From contig JARGPH010000028.1 of assembly GCA_029213065.1 (NCBI GenBank), positions 1-64,000 on the forward strand: a stretch of 64,000 bases of DNA. The letters are read 5' to 3'. The notes under the pieces were generated by a model. That model searched no databases and was not told where the DNA came from. It was given only the letters and a program-made list of their open reading frames with translations. Below are positions 34,454-44,139 of this stretch, piece after piece. The DNA is from Verrucomicrobiales bacterium. GTDB lineage: Bacteria > Verrucomicrobiota > Verrucomicrobiia > Verrucomicrobiales > DEV007. A program made the translations under genes and the position numbers. Position 1 is the stretch's first letter. Every line of letters starts with the position of its first letter.

Positions 34454-36661
34454 ATGAATCGTTTTTATTACGCGTCCTCGTGCGCCCTTCTATTCAGTGG
34501 CCTCCTTCAGGCTCAAGAGCTTGAAACGGCGGATCCCTCTCCTGCCATTCTCGATGACGCTGTGCCTCAGGCTCAGGTTTCAACAACCGATGTGAGCACG
34601 CTCGAGGCCACCGTGGTTTCTTCGACGCCAACGCGCCCGCGCCCTGCTCCGACCCGATCGGTCACAGGTGTCTCTGCTCCGACCGTAACGAATTTTGAAG
34701 CAGTCGTGTCGCCGGGAAAAGCCGAGGATCTCACCGCGATCGCCCCCAGTGCCTCGAGTGGTCGCGCGAGCAATGCGGAGCTGATGGATCGTCCGTTTTT
34801 GCGGCGCGGCGAGCTTCTCGAAGTCGTGCCCGGCATGATCGTGACGCAGCACAGCGGAGGCGGTAAGGCGAACCAGTATTTCCTGCGCGGGTTCAATCTC
34901 GATCACGGGACAGACTTTGCCATTTTCGTCGACAATATGCCGGTGAACAATCGCAGTCACGGCCACGGTCAGGGTTATGCGGACATCAATTTCCTGATCC
35001 CCGAACTGGTTGAGGAGCTTGAGTATGTCAAAGGCCCCTACTTTTCGAGATTCGGAGATTTCAGCACCGCCGGTGCGGCGCGGTTTCGTCTCTACCGTGA
35101 GCTTCCGCAGGGGATCGCTTCGTTCACAATCGGATCGGATAATTTCTATCGCGGGTTGCTCGCCGATTCGGTCGAGGCCGGCGACGGCATCGCGACGTTT
35201 GCCCTCGAATACAACTACTACGACGGCCCCTGGGCGATGCCGGATGAGCTCAATCGCTGGAATGGTTTCTTCCGCTACGTGATCGGTGATGAGGACGATT
35301 TTGCGTCGATCACCTTGATGGGATTCGACTCGACCTGGAATGCAACCGATCAGGTGCCAAGCCGGCTCATCGACAGTGGCGGGATTGATCGACTTGGATT
35401 TGTTGATCCCAGCGTCGGAGGTGATTCCTATCGCTTCAGCCTTTCCGCCGATTTCAGAAAAACGGGAGATTCCGGCATCACGGTCGGTTCTGTCTATGCC
35501 GGTAAATATCAGCTCGATCTCTTCTCAAACTTCACCCTTTTTCTCGATGATCCTGTGAACGGGGATCAATTCAATCAGTACGATGACCGGTGGTTTGCCG
35601 GCGCGGCGATTGATCATACCTTTGATGAGTTGACGATTCTGGATCGCGATTCAACGCTCTCGGTTGGCCTGCAGACCCATCACGATTTTATCAATGATAT
35701 CGGTCTCTACAAAACGAGTCAGCGGCAGCGTCTCTCCACAGTGAGAGAGGACGAAATTTACGAAGCGAGCTTCTCCGCGTATTCCAATCTCGAGGTGCCG
35801 TGGACCGATTGGCTGCGTACTCAGGCGGGGATCCGGGGGGATCTTTACCACTTCGATGTCGACGCCAAATCCCTCGCCGCGAACTCCGGTTCGGCGTGGG
35901 ACGGGATTGTCAGTCCGAAGGCCGGGATCGTTCTCGGTCCCTGGAATGAAACGGAATTCTACCTGAACGGCGGATTCGGATTTCACAGCAACGACGCCCG
36001 TGGGGTTACGATCGCACAGGATCCGCTCACCGGTGATCCGCTTTCCGGGATCCCCGGGCTGGTCCGAACCAAAGGCGCTGAGGTCGGCGTTCGCACTCAA
36101 ATCATCCCGAACCTGACTTCCAGCCTCGCGCTCTGGTATCTCGAAAGTGAATCCGAGCTCGTCTACGTCGGTGACGCCGGAAATATTGAAGCCGGTGGTG
36201 CCAGCGAGCGATACGGGATCGAATGGTCGAACTACTGGAAGCCGGAGGATTGGCTCACGATCGATACCGAGTTCACGGTGACGGAAGGTCAGTTTGTTGA
36301 AACCGGTGAAGAGATTGAAAACTCCGTTCCGATGTCGTTTTCCGGCGGAATCACTTACGGAAATGCTTCGGGACCGTTCGCTTCGATCCGGGCCCGCTAC
36401 TTTTCCCCGCGCCCTCTCAATGGAGACGGTAGTGTCGAATCCAAAGATGCTCTCCAGATCAATTCCCGCCTCGGGTATCGTGTCGAAGGTGACTGGGAAG
36501 TGGCTCTCGAGTTCATCAACCTGCTCGACTCAAACGACAACGACGTCGAGTACTTTTACACCTCGAGACTTCCCGGTGAAGCGGCTGCAGGAATTGAGGA
36601 TACGCACTTGCACCCCTACGAGCCGCGTCAGGTTCGTGTCAGTGTGACGAAGCACTGGTAG
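34454..36661 (+). CDS. TonB-dependent outer-membrane receptor
   Basis: The 735-residue protein has a signal peptide (about 1-20). A Thr/Pro-rich linker follows, then a plug domain (LLEVVPGMIVTQHSGGGKANQYFLRG; FVDNMPVNNRSHGHGQGYADIN) and a 22-strand-type barrel ending in an aromatic residue (SVTKHW). The plug's SHGHGQG loop could bind metal. With the upstream metal sensor, sigma factor and metal-binding lipoprotein, the most likely cargo is a metal ion or metal chelate imported with TonB energy. The substrate is not shown by sequence alone. Confidence 0.9.
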   Translation: MNRFYYASSCALLFSGLLQAQELETADPSPAILDDAVPQAQVSTTDVSTLEATVVSSTPTRPRPAPTRSVTGVSAPTVTNFEAVVSPGKAEDLTAIAPSASSGRASNAELMDRPFLRRGELLEVVPGMIVTQHSGGGKANQYFLRGFNLDHGTDFAIFVDNMPVNNRSHGHGQGYADINFLIPELVEELEYVKGPYFSRFGDFSTAGAARFRLYRELPQGIASFTIGSDNFYRGLLADSVEAGDGIATFALEYNYYDGPWAMPDELNRWNGFFRYVIGDEDDFASITLMGFDSTWNATDQVPSRLIDSGGIDRLGFVDPSVGGDSYRFSLSADFRKTGDSGITVGSVYAGKYQLDLFSNFTLFLDDPVNGDQFNQYDDRWFAGAAIDHTFDELTILDRDSTLSVGLQTHHDFINDIGLYKTSQRQRLSTVREDEIYEASFSAYSNLEVPWTDWLRTQAGIRGDLYHFDVDAKSLAANSGSAWDGIVSPKAGIVLGPWNETEFYLNGGFGFHSNDARGVTIAQDPLTGDPLSGIPGLVRTKGAEVGVRTQIIPNLTSSLALWYLESESELVYVGDAGNIEAGGASERYGIEWSNYWKPEDWLTIDTEFTVTEGQFVETGEEIENSVPMSFSGGITYGNASGPFASIRARYFSPRPLNGDGSVESKDALQINSRLGYRVEGDWEVALEFINLLDSNDNDVEYFYTSRLPGEAAAGIEDTHLHPYEPRQVRVSVTKHW

Positions 36662-36671
36662 TCTGCCGCGC

Positions 36672-37256
36672 CTAATTGAGGAGTTTGATTTCGATTCGGC
36701 GGTTGGCCGCTTTTGCCGCATCTGAATTTCCCTCCTCGACGGGCTGCGTACCCGCGTAGCCGACGGTTTCCATCCGATCAACGGAGATTCCCAATTCCGC
36801 CAGGTATAACATCGCTGCTCTGGCGCGCGACTCCGAGAGGGCCTGATCGTAGCTCTTGTTCGCATCGGTATGCCCCTCGATTACAACCTTCGCACCGGGG
36901 TTGTCAGTGAGATAGGTGAACGCTTTATCCAGCTCCTGTTTTGCCCCTGAAGAAAGATCTGATGAAAGTGAGGGGAAGTTTACAGGCCCCATCCCGAGCT
37001 CTTCGTTGAGCGATACCGGTGATGCATAGGCCGGGACAAAGTCCCCGAATATTCGTGCAAGGGCCTGGGGGGAATATCCATTCAGCAACTCTGCCAGTTT
37101 CCGGCTGTAATCGGCGTAATCCACCTGAGGATTCCCGCTGTCGAGGGAGATGTAAGAAGAGATAACGTCGCCCGAAAACTGAGCAGATGCTCTGGTACAC
37201 GCAAAGCCGGTAACCGCGATGGCCACGGCAGTTACCAAACTGTATTTTGCGTACAT
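36672..37256 (-). CDS. OmpA-family peptidoglycan-binding protein
   Basis: The 194-residue exported protein (signal peptide about 1-25) ends in an OmpA-like domain (about 85-194). The peptidoglycan-binding signature is seen around KVVIEGHTDANKSYDQALSE and SRARAAMLYLAELGI, and the end is NRRIEIKLLN. There is no N-terminal barrel, so it is periplasmic or lipid-free and tethers to the cell wall. Its stop lies 10 bases from the stop of the convergent TonB receptor gene. Confidence 0.88.
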   Translation of the reverse strand: MYAKYSLVTAVAIAVTGFACTRASAQFSGDVISSYISLDSGNPQVDYADYSRKLAELLNGYSPQALARIFGDFVPAYASPVSLNEELGMGPVNFPSLSSDLSSGAKQELDKAFTYLTDNPGAKVVIEGHTDANKSYDQALSESRARAAMLYLAELGISVDRMETVGYAGTQPVEEGNSDAAKAANRRIEIKLLN

Positions 37257-37377
37257 GATTTCGAAAATTAACAGTAATTATTGAAATTACAAGTCAATTC
37301 TCCGATCCATGCCCTGTCTGAACGATTCCTGGACCTTGCCAGAGATCTGTCGAGGGCGATAGTTCCGCGACGACGAC

Positions 37378-40161
37378 ATGAAGATCCCCTGGCAGAAAAT
37401 TTTACCCAACGGAGGCCGGCTCTTTCTCGGTGGCGGTGCGAGCGTCCCTTATCTTCTTGTCGATCAACTCCTCGCAGAGGCGAATTCGTTCAAGGATGTC
37501 GAGTGGATGCATATCCACACGCTGGGGGCGTTGCCCTGGCTGGATCCCCGCTACCGGGGGCATTTCCGGACGAATACCTTTTTTCTCACCCGGAGCATGT
37601 GGGATGCGGTGAATGAGGGCTATGCCGATTACACCCCCAGCCCGATGTCGGATATTCCACGGCTCTTTGATAAGGGAGTGATCAAGTTGGATGTCGCTCT
37701 CATTCAGGTGAGTCCTCCCAACGAGGATGGCATGGTTTCACTCGGCGTGAGCACCGATGTTCTCGCCGCTGCGATTCGGAACGCACGAACGGTTGTGGCG
37801 CAGGTAAACCGCAACATTCCGAGAACTCACGGCGATTCCCTGATCCCTCTCAGCGCGATCGATTATCAGGTCGAGCATGACACCCCGCTGATGACGATGT
37901 TGCCGAAGCAGCACAGTGAGCGTCATCGAAAAATTGCAGGGTATGCTGCGCAGCTCATCGACGATGGATCAACGATTCAGGCGAGCCTCGGCGATTGCCC
38001 GCAGACGGTTCTTGAAGCGCTGAACCACAATCACAGGGAACTGGGGATTCATACGGGGTGTTTTACCGATGCGATGATGGCGCTGGTGAAGTCGGGAGTG
38101 GTCACGAATCGTAAAAAGAAATTTCAGCAGGGCGTCACCGTGGCGACTCACTGCCTCGGGACACAGAGTCTCTATGATTTCCTCGATAACAATCCCGACA
38201 TCGAGATGCATAGCTCGGAGTGGACCAATGCGCCGCACCGGATCAGCAAACACCCTAACATGGTCGCCATCAACGGGGCCCGGGAGGTTGATCTCACCGG
38301 TCAGGTTGTGCGGGATTCGCGTGGTCATCGCTTCTACGGGGGGATCGGAGCGACTCAGGATTTCATTCGTGGCGCCGTCGGAAGTGAAGGCGGTCGCCCT
38401 ATCATTGTCCTCACCTCGACGCGAAACGGGGGCAGTGCTTCGCGGATCGTAACGGGCCTCTCCTCCGGTAGCGGCGTCTGCACTTCGCGGGGGGATGTGC
38501 ACTACGTCGTCACCGAATTCGGCGTCGCAAACCTTGTTGGTCAGAGCATTCGCCAACGGGTCCTGCGCCTCACCGAGATCGCCCATCCCCGCTTTCAGGA
38601 ATCGTTGCTCGAAGGGGCGCGGGATCAGGGTTGGATTCCCAAAATCTTCGGTGCGACCTCAGGCCATATCCGCGACAACGACGACGAAATCGAGATCAAG
38701 AAGGTCGATTTCTCCGGGATCAAATACGTCGTCCGCCCTCTTCACCCCAGCGACATGCGATCGGTCCAGGAGTTTTTCTATGCGCAGGATGAGGAGACGA
38801 TTCGCCTTCGTTACGGATATGCGATGCCATCCCTCGATGAGACGACCGCCTACCGGATGTCCTCGGTTGATCAAACGCGCGACCTCGCCCTCGGTGTCTT
38901 TTACCGCAACCACTTGAGAGAAGATCTCCGCGCTGTCGGCCGATTCTATGTCGACCCGCGTGGAGACACGGCTGAGATTTCATTTCTCGTTCACGAGAAC
39001 GCACGACGTAAAGGGATCGCTCAGTATCTCCTCAATGAAATGGCGCTGATTGCCAATGAGCGTGGCATCGTCAAATTCTGGGCCAGCGTTCTCAAGCGGA
39101 ATGTGGCCATGGCCCGTCTCTTTGTGAATTTCGGCGCAGAGCGGAAAAGCATCCCCGGCGAGGACAGCGATGAATTCTGGCTCGATATTGCGGCTTTGTT
39201 AGAAAATAAATCAAAACTGGCCGGAGCCGGCATCGGAATTTACGCTTCGCCGGAACTGTTAAAACATGACACCGGGCCCGGTCATCCCGAGTCGGCAAAA
39301 CGATATGAGGCGGTCCTCGAGGCTCTCGCAACCGTTCCCGGTGCCAAGTCCCGCTGTGACCGTGTCGCGACAGCGGAGGAGGTTTTGCTCGTCCACTCCG
39401 CGAGTTACCATGATCTCGTTCAAATCGATATTCACGAATTCCGGGAAACCCTGAGAACGGGGGACACCGCGATTTGTGAGGATTCCTACGAGGTGACAAT
39501 GAAGGCCCTCGGCTGCGTTCTTCAGGCCGGAGACGATGTCATCTCAGGTGCTATTACCCGCGCCTTCTGCGCGGTGCGTCCTCCGGGGCACCATGCCACG
39601 GTGGATCGAGGAATGGGATTTTGTATTTTTAATCACGTCGCCATCCTCGCCCGCTACCTGCAGAAAAATCATGGGATTGGCAGGGTCGCGATTCTCGATT
39701 GGGATGTTCATCACGGGAACGGCACGCAGGATATCTTCTACGAGTCAGGAGATGTTTTCTATGTCTCGACACATCAGGAGGGTGTCTATCCCAATACCGG
39801 TTTGAAGAATGAGACCGGGGCTGGAGACGGAATCGGAACGACTTTGAATTTTCCACTTCCTCTGGGAACACAGGATGCAGCTATGATTGCGACGTGGGCG
39901 ACAGCGCTCGAAAGTGTCGAAGCCTTCGCTCCTGACGTGATTCTTGTCTCGGCCGGTTTCGATGCCGCGACCGAAGACCCTATGGCTGATTTTCTGATCT
40001 CAATCGACGGATTCGGCACCCTCACCCGGATGGTGAGAGAAACGGCCGATCGGGTCTGTGGAGGGAAACTGATTTCTGTGATGGAAGGGGGATACCACCC
40101 TCCAACCTTGGCTGCCTGCGTATTGCGCCACATCGAAATCCTCGGAGGCGATTTCAGGTAG
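37378..40161 (+). CDS. CoA-transferase / GNAT acetyltransferase / histone-deacetylase-type triple fusion
   Basis: One 927-residue polypeptide holds three enzymes. Residues about 1-440 form an acetyl-CoA hydrolase/4-hydroxybutyrate CoA-transferase module, with candidate catalytic Glu380 in VVTEFGVANL. Residues about 450-605 form a GNAT acetyltransferase with acetyl-CoA loop R543-R-K-G-I-A548. Residues about 618-927 form an arginase-fold deacetylase with all key residues: His738-His739 (RPPGHHA), zinc ligands Asp776, His778 (DWDVHHGNGTQ) and Asp862 (GFDA), and Tyr906 (GGY). It could control acetyl-CoA level, lysine acetylation and deacetylation together, or make and break one acetylated metabolite. 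There is no signal peptide, so it is cytoplasmic. Confidence 0.93.
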   Translation: MKIPWQKILPNGGRLFLGGGASVPYLLVDQLLAEANSFKDVEWMHIHTLGALPWLDPRYRGHFRTNTFFLTRSMWDAVNEGYADYTPSPMSDIPRLFDKGVIKLDVALIQVSPPNEDGMVSLGVSTDVLAAAIRNARTVVAQVNRNIPRTHGDSLIPLSAIDYQVEHDTPLMTMLPKQHSERHRKIAGYAAQLIDDGSTIQASLGDCPQTVLEALNHNHRELGIHTGCFTDAMMALVKSGVVTNRKKKFQQGVTVATHCLGTQSLYDFLDNNPDIEMHSSEWTNAPHRISKHPNMVAINGAREVDLTGQVVRDSRGHRFYGGIGATQDFIRGAVGSEGGRPIIVLTSTRNGGSASRIVTGLSSGSGVCTSRGDVHYVVTEFGVANLVGQSIRQRVLRLTEIAHPRFQESLLEGARDQGWIPKIFGATSGHIRDNDDEIEIKKVDFSGIKYVVRPLHPSDMRSVQEFFYAQDEETIRLRYGYAMPSLDETTAYRMSSVDQTRDLALGVFYRNHLREDLRAVGRFYVDPRGDTAEISFLVHENARRKGIAQYLLNEMALIANERGIVKFWASVLKRNVAMARLFVNFGAERKSIPGEDSDEFWLDIAALLENKSKLAGAGIGIYASPELLKHDTGPGHPESAKRYEAVLEALATVPGAKSRCDRVATAEEVLLVHSASYHDLVQIDIHEFRETLRTGDTAICEDSYEVTMKALGCVLQAGDDVISGAITRAFCAVRPPGHHATVDRGMGFCIFNHVAILARYLQKNHGIGRVAILDWDVHHGNGTQDIFYESGDVFYVSTHQEGVYPNTGLKNETGAGDGIGTTLNFPLPLGTQDAAMIATWATALESVEAFAPDVILVSAGFDAATEDPMADFLISIDGFGTLTRMVRETADRVCGGKLISVMEGGYHPPTLAACVLRHIEILGGDFR

Positions 40162-40248
40162 TGCTGTTTTGATAGCGCGTTCGGGGCGGGAACGGTGTTT
40201 GTTCACGGTCTGAATCTCCACGAAGTTCAGCTTTGTTCGCCGACTCCA

Positions 40249-41517
40249 ATGAAACTGATTTTTTGTCTCACCACGCTGTTGCTGACCACTGCCCTCTTTG
40301 GAGAAAGCGGAGTCGCCATCATTACTGAAAACGACTCCAACACGGAAAAGTTTCGCGTCGTCTGGTCGGCTGACCCCACTACTGAAGCGACGATCAGCTG
40401 GAACCAGAAGGCGGGAGAACCCGGTGTCGTTCATTTCGGGCCGGAGGATTTCGGACGCAAACATCACTTCTATCCTGAAACTGAGGAAGTCGACCGAACC
40501 TTCCGTTACACCGAAACGATCAATAACTGCTTCGTTCATCTCGACGACCTGAAGCCGGACACCCGCTACTTTTTCTGCATCAAGGATGACGCCGGAGTGA
40601 GTCGCCGCCTCAGTTTCAAGACCGCTTCGGATAAACCGGAGCCATTCACTTTCATCGCCGGCGGGGACTCCCGTAATTTCCGGGATGTGAGGGTCTACGC
40701 CAATCAGATCTGCGCCAAGCTTCAACCGCTCTTTATCGCGTTCACCGGTGATATGATCAATAAGGACACGGAATTGGAGTGGGCGGAATGGTTCGATGAT
40801 TGGCAGGAGACTATCGATGCGGAGGGGAACGTGATCCCCATCGTTCCTCATCGCGGAAATCATGAAGGGCGCGTCGATTCGATCTATAATTATTTCGACA
40901 CCCCGGAGGATGCCTACTTTGACTGGCGGATAGGTGGCGATCTCTTTCACTACTTCACCCTCAATTCGGAAATTCCAGCCAACGGGGAGCAGGGGAAATG
41001 GCTCGAGAAGCGGCTGAAGAAGTTTCGAGCCGAGGTGATTCATCTAGTCGCCGGCTATCACAAACCGATGAAGCCTCACGTTTCAGCGAAAACTGAAGGC
41101 GATAATCCGCTGCTCTGGGCTGACATTTTCTACGAATGCGGGCTCGACCTTGCAATCGAATCGGACTCACACGTCATGAAACGCACCCTGCCGTTGAAAC
41201 CGGATGCGGGTGGTGTCGAGGGGTTTTCTCACTCTGACAATGATAAAAACGCCACTGTTTACATTGGCGAAGGTTGCTGGGGAGCTCCGCTTCGTGCCGC
41301 CGATGATGGCAAGCCCTGGACGATCGCGACAGATTCCTTCAACGGCTTCGACTGGATTCAAGTGAGCCCGAAGCAGATCGAGGTGAAGACGGTCAAAGTG
41401 AACAATCCCGTGAAGATGCAGCCTCTCGATCCGGAACATCCTTTCACCGCTCCCGCTGGATTGGAGCTTTGGAGTCCGAAAGGCGGGAAAGTCCTCGTCA
41501 TTCCCGGAGACCGGTAA
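40249..41517 (+). CDS. secreted purple-acid-phosphatase-like metallophosphatase
   Basis: From the Met at 40249 the product has 422 residues and a signal peptide (about 1-19). An N-terminal fibronectin-like domain (KFRVVWSADPTTEATISWNQ) is followed by the metallophosphoesterase core. Its metal-binding motifs are GGDSRN, FTGDMIN, RGNHEGR, GYHKP and SDSHVMKR. This is the layout of purple acid phosphatases with two metals. It probably releases phosphate from extracytoplasmic esters. The longer frame from 40195 lacks a proper signal peptide. The downstream membrane-protein gene starts 18 bases after its stop, so the two may form an operon. Confidence 0.88.
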   Translation: MKLIFCLTTLLLTTALFGESGVAIITENDSNTEKFRVVWSADPTTEATISWNQKAGEPGVVHFGPEDFGRKHHFYPETEEVDRTFRYTETINNCFVHLDDLKPDTRYFFCIKDDAGVSRRLSFKTASDKPEPFTFIAGGDSRNFRDVRVYANQICAKLQPLFIAFTGDMINKDTELEWAEWFDDWQETIDAEGNVIPIVPHRGNHEGRVDSIYNYFDTPEDAYFDWRIGGDLFHYFTLNSEIPANGEQGKWLEKRLKKFRAEVIHLVAGYHKPMKPHVSAKTEGDNPLLWADIFYECGLDLAIESDSHVMKRTLPLKPDAGGVEGFSHSDNDKNATVYIGEGCWGAPLRAADDGKPWTIATDSFNGFDWIQVSPKQIEVKTVKVNNPVKMQPLDPEHPFTAPAGLELWSPKGGKVLVIPGDR

Positions 41518-41535
41518 GGTGTTCCCTTTGACGTG

Positions 41536-42351
41536 ATGCGATCCAGGCACTGGCTCACGATTCTGAAGGTGTGCGTCTCGCTGACCGTGTTCGCTCGCGG
41601 GTGGTTGACGTGGAAATGGGACAGCCCGATTCGGGGGCTGATCTGGAACGAGGGTTGGTGGAGTGACAGGATCGACTGGCAGTCGTTTGCGCTCACCTCG
41701 GACGCCGCGATCACGAGGGGGCTGGAGATCCTCGGGGTTTGTTTGATGCTCAGTGCCGTTGTGCCATGGTTCACAACCGTTGCCCGCCTTAAGTGGACCG
41801 TCTGGCTTCTTGTCCCCATGGCCGGCGCCCTCCTGCTAGATGCCTTCGCGAGATTCATCGACAGCGGCAATCAGCTCGGAATGGCGATCGAACACACTCT
41901 TCAGTGGGGGTGCCCGCTTCTGCTTCTGATGGCGCTGAGAAAAGGGGCGATCTCACGTGCCTGGATTGCGGTCGCGGCCGGAGCGACGGTGCTGACCTTT
42001 CTCGGTCACGGATTGTATGCGGTCGGATTTCACGCCGTCCCGCTGAAGTATCAAACCATGACAACCTCTTTGACCGGCTTGAGCGGTTCCGGAGTCTTCA
42101 CCTTCCTGACGACCTTCGGAGTTCTCGATTTCGTTGCCGCCGCCGCACTGCTCATTGCGCCACTCCGGAGATACGCGCTCTACTACCTGATCGCCTGGGG
42201 CGCATTGACCGCTCTCGCCCGGATCGCGAGCGCGCCAAGTTTTGATCCCTGGCTGATGGAGACTGCAGTGCGAAGCTCCCACTGGATCGTTCCGCTTCTG
42301 ATTTTTCTCTACTGGAGAAATGCCGCCTCGGTCGGTCTTAAATCAGCCTGA
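41536..42351 (+). CDS. hypothetical polytopic membrane protein
   Basis: The 271-residue product (ATG at 41536; a GTG one codon upstream is possible) has about seven hydrophobic segments, spread from residues 10 to 265, with short Trp-rich loops. I do not recognise the family. It probably shares a transcript with the phosphatase gene upstream. A function cannot be inferred. Confidence 0.7.
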   Translation: MRSRHWLTILKVCVSLTVFARGWLTWKWDSPIRGLIWNEGWWSDRIDWQSFALTSDAAITRGLEILGVCLMLSAVVPWFTTVARLKWTVWLLVPMAGALLLDAFARFIDSGNQLGMAIEHTLQWGCPLLLLMALRKGAISRAWIAVAAGATVLTFLGHGLYAVGFHAVPLKYQTMTTSLTGLSGSGVFTFLTTFGVLDFVAAAALLIAPLRRYALYYLIAWGALTALARIASAPSFDPWLMETAVRSSHWIVPLLIFLYWRNAASVGLKSA

Positions 42352-42361
42352 CCGGGAAACA

Positions 42362-42399
42362 CAACAGGGTCGGGTCATGGATTCAACCCTGTCAGGTCA
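42362..42399. repeat. dispersed palindromic intergenic repeat, copy 2
   Basis: This is the second copy of the unit seen at 20189-20225: ACAGGGTC, a short spacer, then AACCCTGTCAGGT. It again sits just after a plus-strand gene and before the stop of a convergent minus-strand gene. Confidence 0.6.
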
Positions 42400-42402
42400 T
42401 CG

Positions 42403-43143
42403 CTATTTCGATGAAAGGGCCGCCCTTTTTTCCGCCCAATCGCTTTTCTCGACGCCGGCTTTCCAGATCGTCATATTGTCTATATAGATGGTTCCGAGAT
42501 TCGTTGCGGTGATACCTATATTGTAATTCGCGAACTCAGCACCGACGCCTTTGTCTTCTCCGTATATCGTTGGTCCGTCCTCGAAGCGCACGAGGAACTC
42601 GTTGTCCTTGATCTCGACCATGATGTGATACCATTTGTCGAGTTCGAGAACGAAGTCACTTTCCGCGATGGTTGTCTTCTCGTGGTCGACGAGAATTTTA
42701 CTTCCGTCAGGGCCGAAGTAGATCCTCCGCAAGTGGTGGCCGGCTTCGATGATCGGAAGCAGTTTGGTGAACTTGCCACCCGAGATTTTGAACGAGTATT
42801 TGATAATGACATCTTTCGGTGAACCCGAGAATTGAAGCCGTGGTGCGGTGCCGAGGTGGCCGTTTCCCGCTGCCTTTTTCTTCGCCTGATACTCCGGTGT
42901 CGATTGCGTTCCGATGAGTAACCCGTCTTTGCTTTCCCAGGTCGTTCCCTGTCCGAGCTTGAAAATGGGGTGACCTTTTTTGACGACGTAGTCTTCTTCG
43001 AAATCGTCGGCGAGAAACACGTCGCCGGGTTCGGCGAGAATGGGGGTGAGTCGATTGGCTTCCCCGCTCATCCCGGATTGAAATAGGAGGAGCGAACCTG
43101 TCACGAGGAGGGTGAACCTGAGAAGGCGTTGGGGACTTTTCAT
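42403..43143 (-). CDS. secreted LamG/concanavalin-like protein
   Basis: The 246-residue exported protein (signal peptide about 1-27) looks like a jelly-roll, LamG-type or DUF1080-like domain. It has an early FLADDFEEDYVVKKGHPIFKLGQGTTWES strand set, central VIIKYSFKISGG and KWYHIMVEIKDNEFLVRFED segments, and a closing GTIYIDNMTIWKAG. Such domains often bind or cleave polysaccharides, but no catalytic residue can be named. It is followed by another secreted-protein gene on the same strand. Confidence 0.75.
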   Translation of the reverse strand: MKSPQRLLRFTLLVTGSLLLFQSGMSGEANRLTPILAEPGDVFLADDFEEDYVVKKGHPIFKLGQGTTWESKDGLLIGTQSTPEYQAKKKAAGNGHLGTAPRLQFSGSPKDVIIKYSFKISGGKFTKLLPIIEAGHHLRRIYFGPDGSKILVDHEKTTIAESDFVLELDKWYHIMVEIKDNEFLVRFEDGPTIYGEDKGVGAEFANYNIGITATNLGTIYIDNMTIWKAGVEKSDWAEKRAALSSK

Positions 43144-43170
43144 AAGGTAGTCGGGGATAGTGGATCGGTA

Positions 43171-44139
43171 TTACTCGAAACCGAGAGGATTGGCCGGATC
43201 GACCGGTGGTGGGGTCTCCTCTGACGGGGCCTCCGCTTCAATGTTGCTTTGCAGTAAGGTCCTGAATTCTTCGACCCACTTCTTAAGGCTCGTGTGTCCC
43301 GGATTTCCTTTCAGGATTGCGAGCATGGACTGGGCACCCTGTTTCGGTGAGTAGCTGGAAAAGAGGTCTTTGGCTTTCTGCCAGTGGAGTTCAGGGAGTC
43401 GCTCCGTTTGAAACTTATCGAGCTCGAACTGATTCTCCTCTTCGGTGATGAGGACGTATCGTTTCTCGAGCTCGATTCGTCGATCCCATGCCGCCCCGAG
43501 ATTGCCCGGTTGCTCCTCCCGCAGGAAGGGGAAGATCGTACTTTCGTAGACGTTTCCAAATCTACCCGGCTCGAAGGACCAGTCCTGAACCTCAAGCGAC
43601 TTGTCGAGCTTGTAGGCCTCCGCGAAAATGCTCGTCTTTACTGACTCTCTCAAGGTCTTCATTCCCGAATCCTCCAATTCTTCGGAGTGAGCAACGATAT
43701 TGGCGACGAAGCCTTCCAGTTCGGGAATGAGCACTTCCCGTTTCACTCCCTCGGCCGCCTTCAGGGTCAGGACGAGGTATTGCAACTGCAGGCGCAGCGC
43801 AGCGAGATTGGATTTGTCTTTGATCCGTTCTTCGTTCTTCTCGCGCCAGGCTCGGAAATCGGTGAAGGAGGCGTCTTTCGCGTCAAACTTGAGTGTCTTG
43901 TGGCACTGGAGGTAGAATTCGTAGACTGCTTTGTCGCTCGCCGCAGCCGCCTCGAAGGCGCGCACCGCGCTGGTCCGGATAGAAACCCGGTCCCCCTTCA
44001 GAACCTCTTCAATCGTCGTCAGTTCTTTGAGGATGCTTTCCACTTCGCCACCTGAGAGTGGCTCGGAACGGGCCGGGGCTGTCATGAGCCCTCCGGTGAA
44101 AACAAAGAGACAGGTAAAAGTGAGAAACGAACGAATCAT
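43171..44139 (-). CDS. hypothetical secreted helical protein
   Basis: The 322-residue product has a signal peptide (about 1-25) and a long, mostly helical, charged mature part that ends in a Pro/Glu-rich tail. No domain is recognised. It lies 27 bases before the LamG-like gene on the same strand, so the two probably form an operon of exported proteins. Confidence 0.65.
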   Translation of the reverse strand: MIRSFLTFTCLFVFTGGLMTAPARSEPLSGGEVESILKELTTIEEVLKGDRVSIRTSAVRAFEAAAASDKAVYEFYLQCHKTLKFDAKDASFTDFRAWREKNEERIKDKSNLAALRLQLQYLVLTLKAAEGVKREVLIPELEGFVANIVAHSEELEDSGMKTLRESVKTSIFAEAYKLDKSLEVQDWSFEPGRFGNVYESTIFPFLREEQPGNLGAAWDRRIELEKRYVLITEEENQFELDKFQTERLPELHWQKAKDLFSSYSPKQGAQSMLAILKGNPGHTSLKKWVEEFRTLLQSNIEAEAPSEETPPPVDPANPLGFE

